The notes beneath the pieces are model-generated. The model had not been told where the DNA came from. It saw nothing but the letters and a program-made list of their open reading frames with translations, and did not search any database. A program made the position numbers and the translations under genes. Below, one piece after another: positions 52,770 to 61,566 of a DNA stretch of 64,000 nt (within the stretch, counting starts at the first letter, position 1; every line of letters starts with the position of its first letter). Source of the stretch: Cystobacter ferrugineus (lineage in GTDB: Bacteria; Myxococcota; Myxococcia; Myxococcales; Myxococcaceae); NCBI RefSeq assembly GCF_001887355.1, contig NZ_MPIN01000001.1, positions 310,001 through 374,000 of the forward strand, read 5' to 3'.

Positions 52770-54299
52770 ATGACCGCTGTGCTCGAAATGCGGGGAATCA
52801 CCAAGACGTTTCCCGGCGTGCGTGCGCTCCACGACGTCCACCTCACGGTCCAGGCCGGCGAAATCCATGCGTTGATCGGCGAGAACGGCGCGGGCAAATC
52901 CACCCTCATGAAGGTGCTGAGCGGCGTCCATCCGCATGGCACCTATTCGGGAGAACTCCTCTTCGAGGGCGAGGAGCGGCGCTTCTCGGGCATCTCGGAC
53001 AGCGAGAAGCTCGGCATCATCATCATCCACCAGGAACTCGCCCTCGTCCCCCTGCTGTCGATCGCCGAGAACATCTTCCTCGGCAACGAGCAGGCGGAGC
53101 ACGGCGTCATCGACTGGTCCGTGACCCACGCGCGTACCCGGCAACTGCTCGATCGGGTCGGACTCCAGGAGTCCCCCGACACGCTCGTGACCGAGCTCGG
53201 CGTGGGCAAGCAGCAGCTCGTGGAGATCGCCAAGGCCCTGGCCAAGGAGGTCAAGTTGCTCATCCTCGATGAGCCGACCGCGAGTCTGAATGAAAGCGAC
53301 AGCAGCGCGCTGCTCGACCTGCTGTTGCGGTTCAAGGAGCGGGGCATCACCTCCATCCTCATCTCCCACAAGTTGAACGAAATCACCCGGGTCGCGGACT
53401 CGATCACGGTGCTGCGCGATGGAGCGACCATCGAAACCCTGGACTGCCGCCGCGAGCCGGTCAGCGAGGACCGGATCATCCAGGGCATGGTCGGCCGGGA
53501 CATGGCGGACCGCTATCCCAAACGCGAGCGGGCCCCGGGCGAGGTGCTCCTCGAGGTGGAGGGCTGGACGGCCCATCACCCGGTTCATCCCTCGCGGCGG
53601 ATCGTCAAGGACGTCTCCCTGACGCTGCGCCGCGGGGAGATTCTTGGAATCGCCGGTCTGATGGGCACGGGCCGGACCGAGTTCGCGATGAGTCTGTTCG
53701 GCCGCACCTACGGCCGTGACATCCGCGGGCGCGTGCGCGTCGAGGGCCAGGAGGTCGACGTCAGCACGGTGGAGAAGGCCATCCGCCATGGAATCGCCTA
53801 CGTGACCGAGGACCGGAAGACCTATGGTCTGATCCTCTCCGAGGACATCCGCAAGAACGTGACGCTCGCCCATCTGGACGGGGTGTCGCGCTTCCAGGTC
53901 ATCGACGAGGTGCGGGAGCTCGCGGTCGCGAACGAGTACCGGGATCGGCTGCGGATCCGCTCCTCGAGCATCTATCAGGAGACCTTGAATCTCTCGGGCG
54001 GCAATCAGCAGAAGGTGGTGCTCAGCCGCTGGCTCTTCGCCAATCCGAAGGTGTTGATCCTCGACGAGCCGACGCGAGGCATCGACGTGGGGGCCAAGTA
54101 TGAGATCTACACGATCATCAACGAGCTCGCCCGGACGGGCAAGGGCGTGCTGATGATCTCCTCCGAGATGCCGGAGCTGCTCGGCATGTGCGACCGGATC
54201 CTCGTGATGAGCGAAGGCTCGCTCGTGGCGGAGTTCACGGCCGAGCAGGCGTCACAAGAGAAGATCATGCAGGCCATCATGCGCAAGGGAGCACACTGA
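52770..54299 (+). CDS. gguA: Sugar ABC transporter ATP-binding protein (GguA/MmsA)
   Basis: 509 residues with two ABC domains in tandem: P-loop [16 protein letters not shown] and signature [19 protein letters not shown] in the first (non-canonical LGVGK), a diverged Walker [13 protein letters not shown] and signature [15 protein letters not shown] in the second, with [13 protein letters not shown] and [13 protein letters not shown] as Walker B. This pattern is typical of ribose/xylose/multiple-sugar importers. It lies 2 bases upstream of the permease gene. Confidence 0.93.
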   Translation: MTAVLEMRGITKTFPGVRALHDVHLTVQAGEIHALIGENGAGKSTLMKVLSGVHPHGTYSGELLFEGEERRFSGISDSEKLGIIIIHQELALVPLLSIAENIFLGNEQAEHGVIDWSVTHARTRQLLDRVGLQESPDTLVTELGVGKQQLVEIAKALAKEVKLLILDEPTASLNESDSSALLDLLLRFKERGITSILISHKLNEITRVADSITVLRDGATIETLDCRREPVSEDRIIQGMVGRDMADRYPKRERAPGEVLLEVEGWTAHHPVHPSRRIVKDVSLTLRRGEILGIAGLMGTGRTEFAMSLFGRTYGRDIRGRVRVEGQEVDVSTVEKAIRHGIAYVTEDRKTYGLILSEDIRKNVTLAHLDGVSRFQVIDEVRELAVANEYRDRLRIRSSSIYQETLNLSGGNQQKVVLSRWLFANPKVLILDEPTRGIDVGAKYEIYTIINELARTGKGVLMISSEMPELLGMCDRILVMSEGSLVAEFTAEQASQEKIMQAIMRKGAH

Positions 54300-54301
54300 C
54301 G

Positions 54302-55513
54302 ATGGATACCGGGCTGACCCAAGAATCCCAAACGTTGCGGACCGCCCCGCGTCCGCTCCCCTCCATGGGGAGCTTCCTCAAGGCTCATTTCCGTGACTAC
54401 GGCATGCTCCTGGCACTGCTGGCGATCATGCTGTTCTTCCAGGTGTCCACCGGGGGAACGCTCCTCAAGCCGCTGAACCTGACGAATCTGGTATTGCAGA
54501 ACAGCTACATCGTCATCATGGCGCTGGGCATGCTGCTCGTGATCGTCTCCGGGCACATCGACCTCTCCGTCGGCTCGGTGGTCGGATTCGTCGGGGGCCT
54601 CGCGGCGGTGCTGATGGTCCAGTACGACCTGCCCTTCTTGCCGACGATGGGGCTCTGCCTGGCGGTGGGTGGGCTCATCGGTGGGATCCAGGGGTACTGG
54701 GTCGCCTACATGCGCGTGCCTTCGTTCATCGTGACGCTCGCGGGCATGCTCGTCTTCCGGGGGCTGCAGCTCGCGCTGCTCGGGGGCCGGTCCGTCGGTC
54801 CCTTCTCCGCCGGGTTCCAGAAGCTGAGCTCTGGCTTCATCCCCGACGTGTTCGGCGGGGCGACACTCAACGCCACGTGCCTGCTCCTGGGCGCCGCGAC
54901 CGTGGCCGCGAGCCTGTGGGGGGGCATTCGCCAGCGCCGCCAACAGCAGCAGCATGGGCTCGAGACGGTGCCCTTCGCCCTGTTCGCGTTCAAGAACGGG
55001 CTGCTCGCCGCGCTCGTCCTGTCCTTCTGCTATCTGCTCGCCACCTACCGCGGCCTGCCGAACGTGCTCCTGATCATGTCCCTGCTGGTCGTCCTGTATG
55101 GCTTCGTGACGAACCGCACCGTGATGGGGCGGCGCATCTACGCCCTCGGCGGCAACGAGAAGGCCGCGAAGCTCTCCGGCATCAAGACCGAACGGCTCAC
55201 CCTGCTGGCCTTCGTCAACATGGGAGTGCTCGCGGCACTCGCCGGCCTCATCTTCGCGGCGCGCCTCAACACCGCGACCCCGAAGGCGGGCCTCGGCTTC
55301 GAGTTGGATGTGATCGCCGCCTGCTTCATCGGCGGGGCCTCGGCCGCTGGTGGCTTCGGCAAGGTCACGGGCGCGGTCATCGGCGCGTTGATCATGGGCG
55401 TGATGAACAACGGCATGTCGATCCTCGGCATCGGCATCGACTACCAGCAGATCATCAAGGGGCTCGTGCTCCTCGCCGCCGTGTCGGTCGATGTCTACAA
55501 TCGCAAGAAGTAG
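54302..55513 (+). CDS. gguB: Sugar ABC transporter permease (GguB/MmsB)
   Basis: 403 residues from ATG 54302, 2 bases after gguA. It is a BPD_transp_2 permease with ten-odd membrane segments; conserved parts include IVIMALGMLLVIVSGHIDLS, VGSVVGFVGGLAAVLMVQYD, FGKVTGAVIGALIMGVMNNG and GIGIDYQQIIKGLVLLAAVS. It forms the channel with GguA and ChvE. Confidence 0.93.
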   Translation: MDTGLTQESQTLRTAPRPLPSMGSFLKAHFRDYGMLLALLAIMLFFQVSTGGTLLKPLNLTNLVLQNSYIVIMALGMLLVIVSGHIDLSVGSVVGFVGGLAAVLMVQYDLPFLPTMGLCLAVGGLIGGIQGYWVAYMRVPSFIVTLAGMLVFRGLQLALLGGRSVGPFSAGFQKLSSGFIPDVFGGATLNATCLLLGAATVAASLWGGIRQRRQQQQHGLETVPFALFAFKNGLLAALVLSFCYLLATYRGLPNVLLIMSLLVVLYGFVTNRTVMGRRIYALGGNEKAAKLSGIKTERLTLLAFVNMGVLAALAGLIFAARLNTATPKAGLGFELDVIAACFIGGASAAGGFGKVTGAVIGALIMGVMNNGMSILGIGIDYQQIIKGLVLLAAVSVDVYNRKK

Positions 55514-55520
55514 AGGGCGT

Positions 55521-56897
55521 ATGTCCACCTCGTCGGCTCTCCAGCAATTCCTCTCCCGCCTCGGCCCCGATGGAGTGCTCGCCTGTACGTGCGGCAGGAA
55601 CCACGGCGTCCAGGTGAAGCAGGTGCTCATCGGGGAGGATGCGCTGCGGCAGTCCGCCAGCCTGCTGCGGCGACAGTGGGGACAGAGCCCGACGATCTGG
55701 GTCCTGAGCGATGAACACACGGAAGCCGCCGCGGCGGAGCGCTGGAAGACGAGCGTCCACGCCGGAAGGCTCGTCGCGCGGATCCTTCCTGGAGTACCCC
55801 GGCCAGTGCCGACGCTGGCGCTGGCGCAAGAACTCGCCGCCGAGGCGCGGGCCGCGTCGCCGGATCTCCTGGTCGGCGTGGGCAGCGGCGTCATCAGCGA
55901 TCTGGTGAAGAAGGTGTCCCTGGACACCGGCGTGCCCAACTGGTGCATCGCGACCGCACCCTCGGTGGATGCCTACAGCTCGACGACCGCGGCGCTCCGC
56001 CTCGAGGGGTACCATCAGGCCGTCCCCGCGCGGCCCTCCGAGGTCATCGTGGGGGACCTGGAGGTGCTCGCCCGCGCCCCTCGCCTGTTGTTCCTGGCGG
56101 GCCTGGGAGATCTGCTGGCCAAGTACCTGGCGCATCTGGACTGGCACCTCGCCCGGCTCGTGACGAGGGAAACCTTCTGTGCCCCCCTCGCCGGACTGGC
56201 CCTCGACTCGGCCCGGGAAGCGCTGGCGGCCGCGAGGGCCTGGCAAACCCAGCCCCTCGAGGCGGTTCGCGCCCTCGCCGAGGCGGCGCTCGCCTCGGGC
56301 TTCGCGATGCAGGCGGTGGGCAGCTCACGGCCAGCGGCCTCGGCCGAGCACACCATCGCGCATTTCTGGGAGATGGCGGGCGCGGTGGCCGAGGAGGAGA
56401 AGGATCTGCACGGACTGTTGGTCGGCGCCGCGTGCCGGCTCGTGCTGCCCGGCTACGTCGGCTGGTACCGCCAGCTCGGAGGGGTGGAGGTGGACGTGGA
56501 AGCCCGGCTCACCGCCCTGGAACAGGCACCGCCCTGGCACGAGCGCCTGGAGGCGGCGATGGTGCCCTTCCGTCACAAGATTGAAGGGGAGCTGCGCGGC
56601 CGGACCTTCGACCGCCAGGCGCTGGCCCAGCGCCTCGACGCGTTCGCCAGGAAGAGGGATGTCCTCCAGGGCATGGCCGAGCCCTTGCTGAAGGAACTCG
56701 CCGACGCCATCGCGCTGCTGGAGCGCATCGGTTTTCCCTTCGCGCTGGAGGAGCTGGGAATCGACGCGCGCCACGGGATGCCGCCCGTCCGCCATGCCCG
56801 TCTGCTGCGCAACCGCTACACGACCTTCGATCTCGCGCACGAGCTGGGCCAGGAGGACGCGCTCCTCGGCCTGATCTCGCGCGGCGCGCTGGAATGA
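55521..56897 (+). CDS. araM: sn-Glycerol-1-phosphate dehydrogenase / AraM family
   Basis: 458 residues from ATG 55521, 7 bases after gguB. It is an iron-dependent-alcohol-dehydrogenase-like fold: LLVGVGSGVISDLVKKVSLD for NAD binding, IATAPSVDAYSSTTAALRLE, FLAGLGDLLAKYLAHLDWHL and ASAEHTIAHFWEMAG with likely metal His residues. Homologues in the Bacillus arabinose operon (AraM) make glycerol-1-phosphate, but their part in arabinose use is not settled. It is longer than the usual ~394 residues. Its position inside the arabinose operon repeats that association in a very different bacterium. Confidence 0.85.
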   Translation: MSTSSALQQFLSRLGPDGVLACTCGRNHGVQVKQVLIGEDALRQSASLLRRQWGQSPTIWVLSDEHTEAAAAERWKTSVHAGRLVARILPGVPRPVPTLALAQELAAEARAASPDLLVGVGSGVISDLVKKVSLDTGVPNWCIATAPSVDAYSSTTAALRLEGYHQAVPARPSEVIVGDLEVLARAPRLLFLAGLGDLLAKYLAHLDWHLARLVTRETFCAPLAGLALDSAREALAAARAWQTQPLEAVRALAEAALASGFAMQAVGSSRPAASAEHTIAHFWEMAGAVAEEEKDLHGLLVGAACRLVLPGYVGWYRQLGGVEVDVEARLTALEQAPPWHERLEAAMVPFRHKIEGELRGRTFDRQALAQRLDAFARKRDVLQGMAEPLLKELADAIALLERIGFPFALEELGIDARHGMPPVRHARLLRNRYTTFDLAHELGQEDALLGLISRGALE

Positions 56898-56924
56898 CGG
56901 GCGGCGCACCGCCCATCGCCGGCC

Positions 56925-57974
56925 TCAGCGCGCCTTCGCCGCGGCGGTGCTCTGGCGCAGGATGAGCTGGATGGGCACCAGGACATGCTCCTTGGTCTTC
57001 GCGCCGCCCTCGATCTGTCCGAGGAGCAGGTGGATGCAGCGCCGCCCCACCTCGGCGAAGTCCTGACGCACCGTGGTGAGCGGGGGCGTGAAGTAGCCCG
57101 CCTCGGGGATGTCATCGAAGCCGACGATGCTGATCTGCCGGGGCTTCTCCCGGTTGACCTCGTGGAGCCGACGCAGCAGCCCCAGGGCCATCTGATCATT
57201 GGCCACGAAGACCGCGGTCGCGTCGGGCTTCTCCAGCAACTGCCGGCCCAGCTCATAGCCGGAGTGGGCGCTCCAGTCCCCCCGCAACAGTGCGGGAATG
57301 GGGGCACCCGCCTGCTTGAGCGCCGCCTGCCACCCGGAGATGCGCTGCTCGGCCTCGATCCAATCCGCGGGCCCGGCGAGGTGCCAGACGGTCCGATGGC
57401 CGAGGTCCAACAGGTGCTGCGTGGCGGCCTTCGCGCCGCCGATCTGGTCCACGGCGACCACTGGCACCGCGTTCGTGGAGCCGGCACCGACCGCGACCAC
57501 GGGAAGGTTCGGAGGCAACCGGCGCAGGGCCTCCACGGCGGCGGTATGGGGCGCGATGACCACGACCCCGTCGACCGCCTGGTCCCGCAGAAGCTGCACC
57601 GCGTCGAGGACCGAGGTGCGGTTGCGCGAGCGCAGGCTGGTGATGCTGACCGCGTAGCCCGCGTTGTGCGCCGCCTCCTCGATGCCGAGCAGGGTCGACG
57701 CGGGACCGTAGTGCACGGTGTCCAGGCTGACGACCCCGATGACCCGCGAGCGCCCCGTGACCAGCGCCTGCGCCACCGAGTTGGGCCGGTAGTTGAGTTG
57801 CCGGATGGCCGCGAGAACGCGCTCGCGGGTTTCTCCCTTCACGTTCGGACTGTCGTGCAACACGCGCGAGACCGTCTGATGCGATACCCGGGCCAGCTTC
57901 GCGACATCCGTCATGACGGCGGGCCCGCGCCCACCCGCCCGGCTCTTACGTCCCTTCTGTGATCCACTGCTCAT
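56925..57974 (-). CDS. LacI-family repressor of the arabinose regulon
   Basis: 349 residues from ATG 57972-57974 (MSSGSQKGRKSRAGGRGP); the longer frame upstream would overlap the operator and has no homology. HTH: AVMTDVAKLARVSHQTVSRV, then LHDSPNVKGETRERVLAAIR and LNYRPNSVAQALVTGRS. The effector domain is periplasmic-binding-like: VIGVVSLDTVHYGPASTLLG, TAVFVANDQMALGLLRRL, ISIVGFDDIPEAGYFTPPLT. It is divergent from araB and four LacI-type sites fit its family. It most likely binds arabinose or a phosphorylated product as inducer. No AraC/AraR is present. Confidence 0.9.
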   Translation of the reverse strand: MSSGSQKGRKSRAGGRGPAVMTDVAKLARVSHQTVSRVLHDSPNVKGETRERVLAAIRQLNYRPNSVAQALVTGRSRVIGVVSLDTVHYGPASTLLGIEEAAHNAGYAVSITSLRSRNRTSVLDAVQLLRDQAVDGVVVIAPHTAAVEALRRLPPNLPVVAVGAGSTNAVPVVAVDQIGGAKAATQHLLDLGHRTVWHLAGPADWIEAEQRISGWQAALKQAGAPIPALLRGDWSAHSGYELGRQLLEKPDATAVFVANDQMALGLLRRLHEVNREKPRQISIVGFDDIPEAGYFTPPLTTVRQDFAEVGRRCIHLLLGQIEGGAKTKEHVLVPIQLILRQSTAAAKAR

Positions 57975-58113
57975 ACTCGACAGCCTATCCCCGTCTGGTT
58001 GATCGCGCCCCTGAATGCGCCGGCTCCAAGCTTGTTCCCGGCTCGGCCCAGGCAGGCTGTCACGTGTCATGCGCTGGCGCAACGCATCATGTATTCCCTC
58101 CAGAAGCCCTTGC

Positions 58114-58142
58114 TTGACGTGCCGCATGTGAACGTTCACAAT
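58114..58142 (+). promoter_or_regulatory. araB promoter with operator in the spacer
   Basis: TTGACG (-35, 58114-58119), a 17-base spacer, and CACAAT (-10, 58137-58142). The perfect 14-bp palindrome TGTGAACGTTCACA (58127-58140) fills the second half of the spacer and overlaps the -10, so repressor binding should exclude RNA polymerase. Confidence 0.65.
58127..58140. promoter_or_regulatory. LacI-family operator, araB
   Basis: TGTGAACGTTCACA, exactly palindromic; the best of the four sites. Confidence 0.8.
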
Positions 58143-58215
58143 TCTCGGCCATGGGATGTGCTTGCAGGGAAAGACCGGTCACGTCCCCACCCATGAAAAC
58201 CACTTGGAGGTCCCC

Positions 58216-59919
58216 ATGAAGCGCGAGGCGTTTGTCATCGGGATTGATTTTGGAACGGACTCGGTCCGGGCGGTGATCGCAGACGCGGCGGATGGGGAAG
58301 TGGTGAGTGTTTCGGTTCAGCATTATCCGCGCTGGGCCCGGGGGCTCTATTGCGAGCCGAACGAGAACCGCTTCCGCCACCACCCGTTGGATTATCTGGA
58401 GGCGATGCAGGCGGCGATCACGGAAGTGGCCGCGCGGGCGGGACGAGAGGTCGCGTCCCGGGTGCGCGGCATCGCGGCCGACACCACCGGCTCGACGCCC
58501 GTCCTCACGGACAAACGCGGCGTGCCCCTCGCGCTCACGCCCGGGTTTCGCGAGGATCCGGACGCCATGTTCCTCTTGTGGAAGGATCACACGGCGGTGG
58601 CGCAGGCGGAGCGCATCAACCAGACAGCGCGCACCTGGGGCGGGGCCGACTTCACGAAGTACGAGGGGGGCATCTACTCCAGCGAGTGGTTCTGGGCGAA
58701 GGTGCTGCACGTCGTGGAGACCAATCCCGCGGTGTCCCAGGCGGCGGTCAGCATCCTGGAGTTGTGTGATTGGATTCCCGCCGTCCTCACCGGGTGCGAC
58801 GACCTCGGCAAGTTCAAGCGCAGCCGCTGCGCCGCGGGGCACAAGGCGATGTGGCACGCCGAGTTCGGCGGCTACCCGGCGGATGAGTTCCTCGCCCGGC
58901 TCCATCCGCGCCTGGTCGAGTTCAAGGCCTCGCTCGGGCAGGAGACCTTCACCTCGGACATCCCCTTCGGCACGATCTCCGCGGAGTGGGCGGTGAAGCT
59001 GGGCCTGCCGCACGACACCCTCGTCGCCGTGGGCGCCTTCGATGCGCACATGGGCGCGGTGGGCGGCAACATCAAGCCCCATCAACTCCTGAAGATCATG
59101 GGGACGAGCAGCCTGGACATGGCCGTGGCACCCCGGACGCGGGGGCCGGAACGGCTGGTGCCGGGCATCTGCGGCCAGGTCGACGGCTCCATCATCCCGG
59201 GGATGATGGGCTACGAGGCGGGACAGTCGGCCTTCGGCGATGTCTATGCCTGGTTCAAACGGCTGCTCTGCTGGCCCCTCGAGGCCCTGCTTCCCTCCCA
59301 GGCCGGAGCCGACCCGGAGACCCGCCGCGTCCTCGGCGACGCGCTCATGGAGCGCATCCTTCCGGAGCTCGAGCGGGCCGCGAGGGAGCTTCCGCTCGAG
59401 GACGGCTCGCTCCTGGCTCTCGACTGGATGAACGGACGCCGGACGCCCGACGCGAACCAACGCCTCAAGGGGGCCCTCACGGGCATCACCCTGGGCACGG
59501 ACGCCCCGCGGCTCTACCGGGCCCTGGTGGAGGCGACGGCCTTCGGCTCGCGCGCCATCGTCGAGCGCTTCCGGGCAGAGGGAGTCCGGCTCGACAGTGC
59601 CATCGCCATTGGCGGCGTGGCGCGCAAGAGCCCCTTCATCATGCAGACCGTGGCGGATGTGATGAACATGGAGATCTCCGTCTGCGCGGGCGACCAGGCC
59701 GTGGCGGTGGGGGCGGCGATGTTCGCGGCGACCGCCGCGGGCCTCTACCCCCGGGTCGAGGCGGCGCAGGAGGCCATGTCCCCCGGCACCGAGCGGACGT
59801 ACCGGCCCGACCCGGCGCGCGCCCACCACTACGCGTCGCTCTATCCGAAGTACCTCGAGCTGGGCGGCTTCGTGCAGAGGCAGCTGACCCGGCAGGACGA
59901 AGCCCACCCTCGAGCATGA
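58216..59919 (+). CDS. araB: L-ribulokinase
   Basis: 567 residues, close to E. coli AraB (566). ATG 58216 follows TTGGAGG. FGGY kinase: VIGIDFGTDSVRAVIADAAD, IAADTTGSTPVLTDKRG, KLWKDHT-type segment FLLWKDHTAVAQAERIN, LKIMGTSSLDMAVAP and AIGGVARKSPFIMQTVADV. It phosphorylates L-ribulose to L-ribulose-5-phosphate with ATP. araA follows after 36 bases. It is driven by the LacI-controlled promoter upstream. Confidence 0.95.
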   Translation: MKREAFVIGIDFGTDSVRAVIADAADGEVVSVSVQHYPRWARGLYCEPNENRFRHHPLDYLEAMQAAITEVAARAGREVASRVRGIAADTTGSTPVLTDKRGVPLALTPGFREDPDAMFLLWKDHTAVAQAERINQTARTWGGADFTKYEGGIYSSEWFWAKVLHVVETNPAVSQAAVSILELCDWIPAVLTGCDDLGKFKRSRCAAGHKAMWHAEFGGYPADEFLARLHPRLVEFKASLGQETFTSDIPFGTISAEWAVKLGLPHDTLVAVGAFDAHMGAVGGNIKPHQLLKIMGTSSLDMAVAPRTRGPERLVPGICGQVDGSIIPGMMGYEAGQSAFGDVYAWFKRLLCWPLEALLPSQAGADPETRRVLGDALMERILPELERAARELPLEDGSLLALDWMNGRRTPDANQRLKGALTGITLGTDAPRLYRALVEATAFGSRAIVERFRAEGVRLDSAIAIGGVARKSPFIMQTVADVMNMEISVCAGDQAVAVGAAMFAATAAGLYPRVEAAQEAMSPGTERTYRPDPARAHHYASLYPKYLELGGFVQRQLTRQDEAHPRA

Positions 59920-59955
59920 CCGGTCCGGAGCCGGACCAGGACGAGAACCAGGAGC

Positions 59956-61464
59956 ATGAGCATGATTGACTTGAAGACGCAGGAAGTGTGGTTCCTCACG
60001 GGCAGTCAGCACCTGTATGGGAACGAGGCCCTCGCGAAGGTCGCCGCCAACTCACGCCAGATCGCCGAGTACCTCGACTCCTGCGGCAAGCTGCCGGTCC
60101 GCGTGGTCTGCAAGCCCACGCTCACCGACGCCGAGGCGATCCAGAACGTCTGCCTGGAGGCCAACAACTCGCCGAACTGCGTGGGCGTCATCACCTGGAT
60201 GCACACCTTCTCGCCGTCGAAGATGTGGGTCGCCGGGCTGTCGCGCCTCCAGAAGCCCCTGGCCCACCTGCATACCCAGACCGAGCGGGAGCTGCCCTGG
60301 GACAAGATCGACATGGAGTTCATGAACCTGAACCAGTCCGCCCATGGCGACCGTGAGTTCGGGTTCATCGGGGCCCGGCTGCGGCTGGAGCGGAAGATCA
60401 TCGTCGGCTACTGGAAGGACGAGGATGTCCTGGCGAAGCTCGACGGCTGGGCGCGGTCGGCCTGCGGCCTCGCCGAGTCGCGGCGCATGAAGATCGTCCG
60501 CTTCGGCGGCATGAACATGAGGGAGGTGGCCGTCACCGGCGGCGACCGCCTCGAGGCGCAGATCCAGCTCGGCTGGTCCGTCAATGGCCACGCGGTGGGA
60601 GACCTGGTCGGACGCATCGCCGACGTGAGCGACGCCGAGGTGGATGCCCAGCTCTCCGTGTACGAGGACTCGTACACCCTCGTCCCCGCCCTGCGGAAGG
60701 GCGGCGAGCGCCGTGCGGGCCTGCGCGATGCGGCGCGGCAGGAGATCGGCATGCGCGGCTTCCTGCGCGAGGGCGGCTTCAGCGCCTTCACCACCACGTT
60801 CGAGGATCTCCACGGGCTCAAGCAACTGCCCGGCCTCGCCTGCCAGCGGCTCATGGCGGAGGGCTACGGCTTCGGCGCGGAGGGTGACTGGAAGACGGCC
60901 GCGCTGCTGCGCGTCATGAAGGTGATGAGCGCGGGACGCCCCGGGGGCGCCTCCTTCATGGAGGACTACACGTACCACCTGGCCAAGGGGCGCGAGCTCG
61001 TGCTCGGCGCGCACATGCTCGAGGTCTGCCCGTCGATCTCCGACAGCAAGCCGTCGCTCGAGGTGCACCCGCTCGACATCGGCGGCAAGGCGCCGCCCTG
61101 CCGTCTGGTCTTCGCGGCCGGGACCGGTCCCGCGCTCAACGCGACCCTCGTCGACATGGGGGGACGCATGCGGATGATCGTGAACGAGCTGGAGGTGGTG
61201 AAGGCCGAGAGCCCGATGCCGAACCTGCCCGTGGCGCACGCCGTCTGGAAGCCCTTGCCCGACTTCAAGAGCAGCTGCGAGGCGTGGATCCTCGCGGGCG
61301 GCGCGCACCACGCGGGCTTCAGCCGCGCCGTCACCGTCTCCCAGCTCCAGGACTTCGCGGCGATGGCGGGCCTCGAGTTCATCCACATCGGTCCGGGGAC
61401 GAGCCTCACCGCCCTCAAGAACGAGCTGCGCTGGAACGATCTCGCCTACCGGCTGGCCCGCTAG
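59956..61464 (+). CDS. araA: L-arabinose isomerase
   Basis: 502 residues (E. coli: 500) from ATG 59956. It has VWFLTGSQHLYGNEALAKVA, VITWMHTFSPSKMWVAGL, HLHTQTERELPWDKIDMEFM with the segment SAHGDREFGFI, metal-ligand region GFGAEGDWKTAALLRVM and SFMEDYTYHL, and the late His in WILAGGAHHAGFSRAV. It converts L-arabinose to L-ribulose. It is in an operon with araB; a strong hairpin follows before the second transporter. Confidence 0.96.
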   Translation: MSMIDLKTQEVWFLTGSQHLYGNEALAKVAANSRQIAEYLDSCGKLPVRVVCKPTLTDAEAIQNVCLEANNSPNCVGVITWMHTFSPSKMWVAGLSRLQKPLAHLHTQTERELPWDKIDMEFMNLNQSAHGDREFGFIGARLRLERKIIVGYWKDEDVLAKLDGWARSACGLAESRRMKIVRFGGMNMREVAVTGGDRLEAQIQLGWSVNGHAVGDLVGRIADVSDAEVDAQLSVYEDSYTLVPALRKGGERRAGLRDAARQEIGMRGFLREGGFSAFTTTFEDLHGLKQLPGLACQRLMAEGYGFGAEGDWKTAALLRVMKVMSAGRPGGASFMEDYTYHLAKGRELVLGAHMLEVCPSISDSKPSLEVHPLDIGGKAPPCRLVFAAGTGPALNATLVDMGGRMRMIVNELEVVKAESPMPNLPVAHAVWKPLPDFKSSCEAWILAGGAHHAGFSRAVTVSQLQDFAAMAGLEFIHIGPGTSLTALKNELRWNDLAYRLAR

Positions 61465-61482
61465 CCGCGCGCCGGCTTCGCA

Positions 61483-61519
61483 CCGTGTCACGGCGGGCCC
61501 GACACCCGGCGTGACACGG
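61483..61519 (+). terminator. Large stem-loop between araA and ytfQ
   Basis: CCGTGTCACG pairs with CGTGACACGG (10 bp), and inside it CGGG pairs with CCCG, separated by single mismatched bases. It is followed by the pyrimidine-rich CTTCCCCTTCCTC. It could be a partial terminator or a stabilising structure for the araBA message. Confidence 0.6.
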
Positions 61520-61566
61520 CTTCCCCTTCCTCAAACCCCAGAGCCGTACCTCCAGAGAGCCACCCC

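Larger units (their letters stand above)
57975..58215. promoter_or_regulatory. lacI-araB divergent promoter region
   Basis: 241 bases with no gene, containing the araB promoter and operator described separately. No separate lacI promoter was recognised. Confidence 0.5.

Noticed and set aside
57975-58139. Longer N-terminus for the LacI regulator
   Set aside because: The extra 55 codons precede the HTH without homology and overlap the araB operator and promoter.
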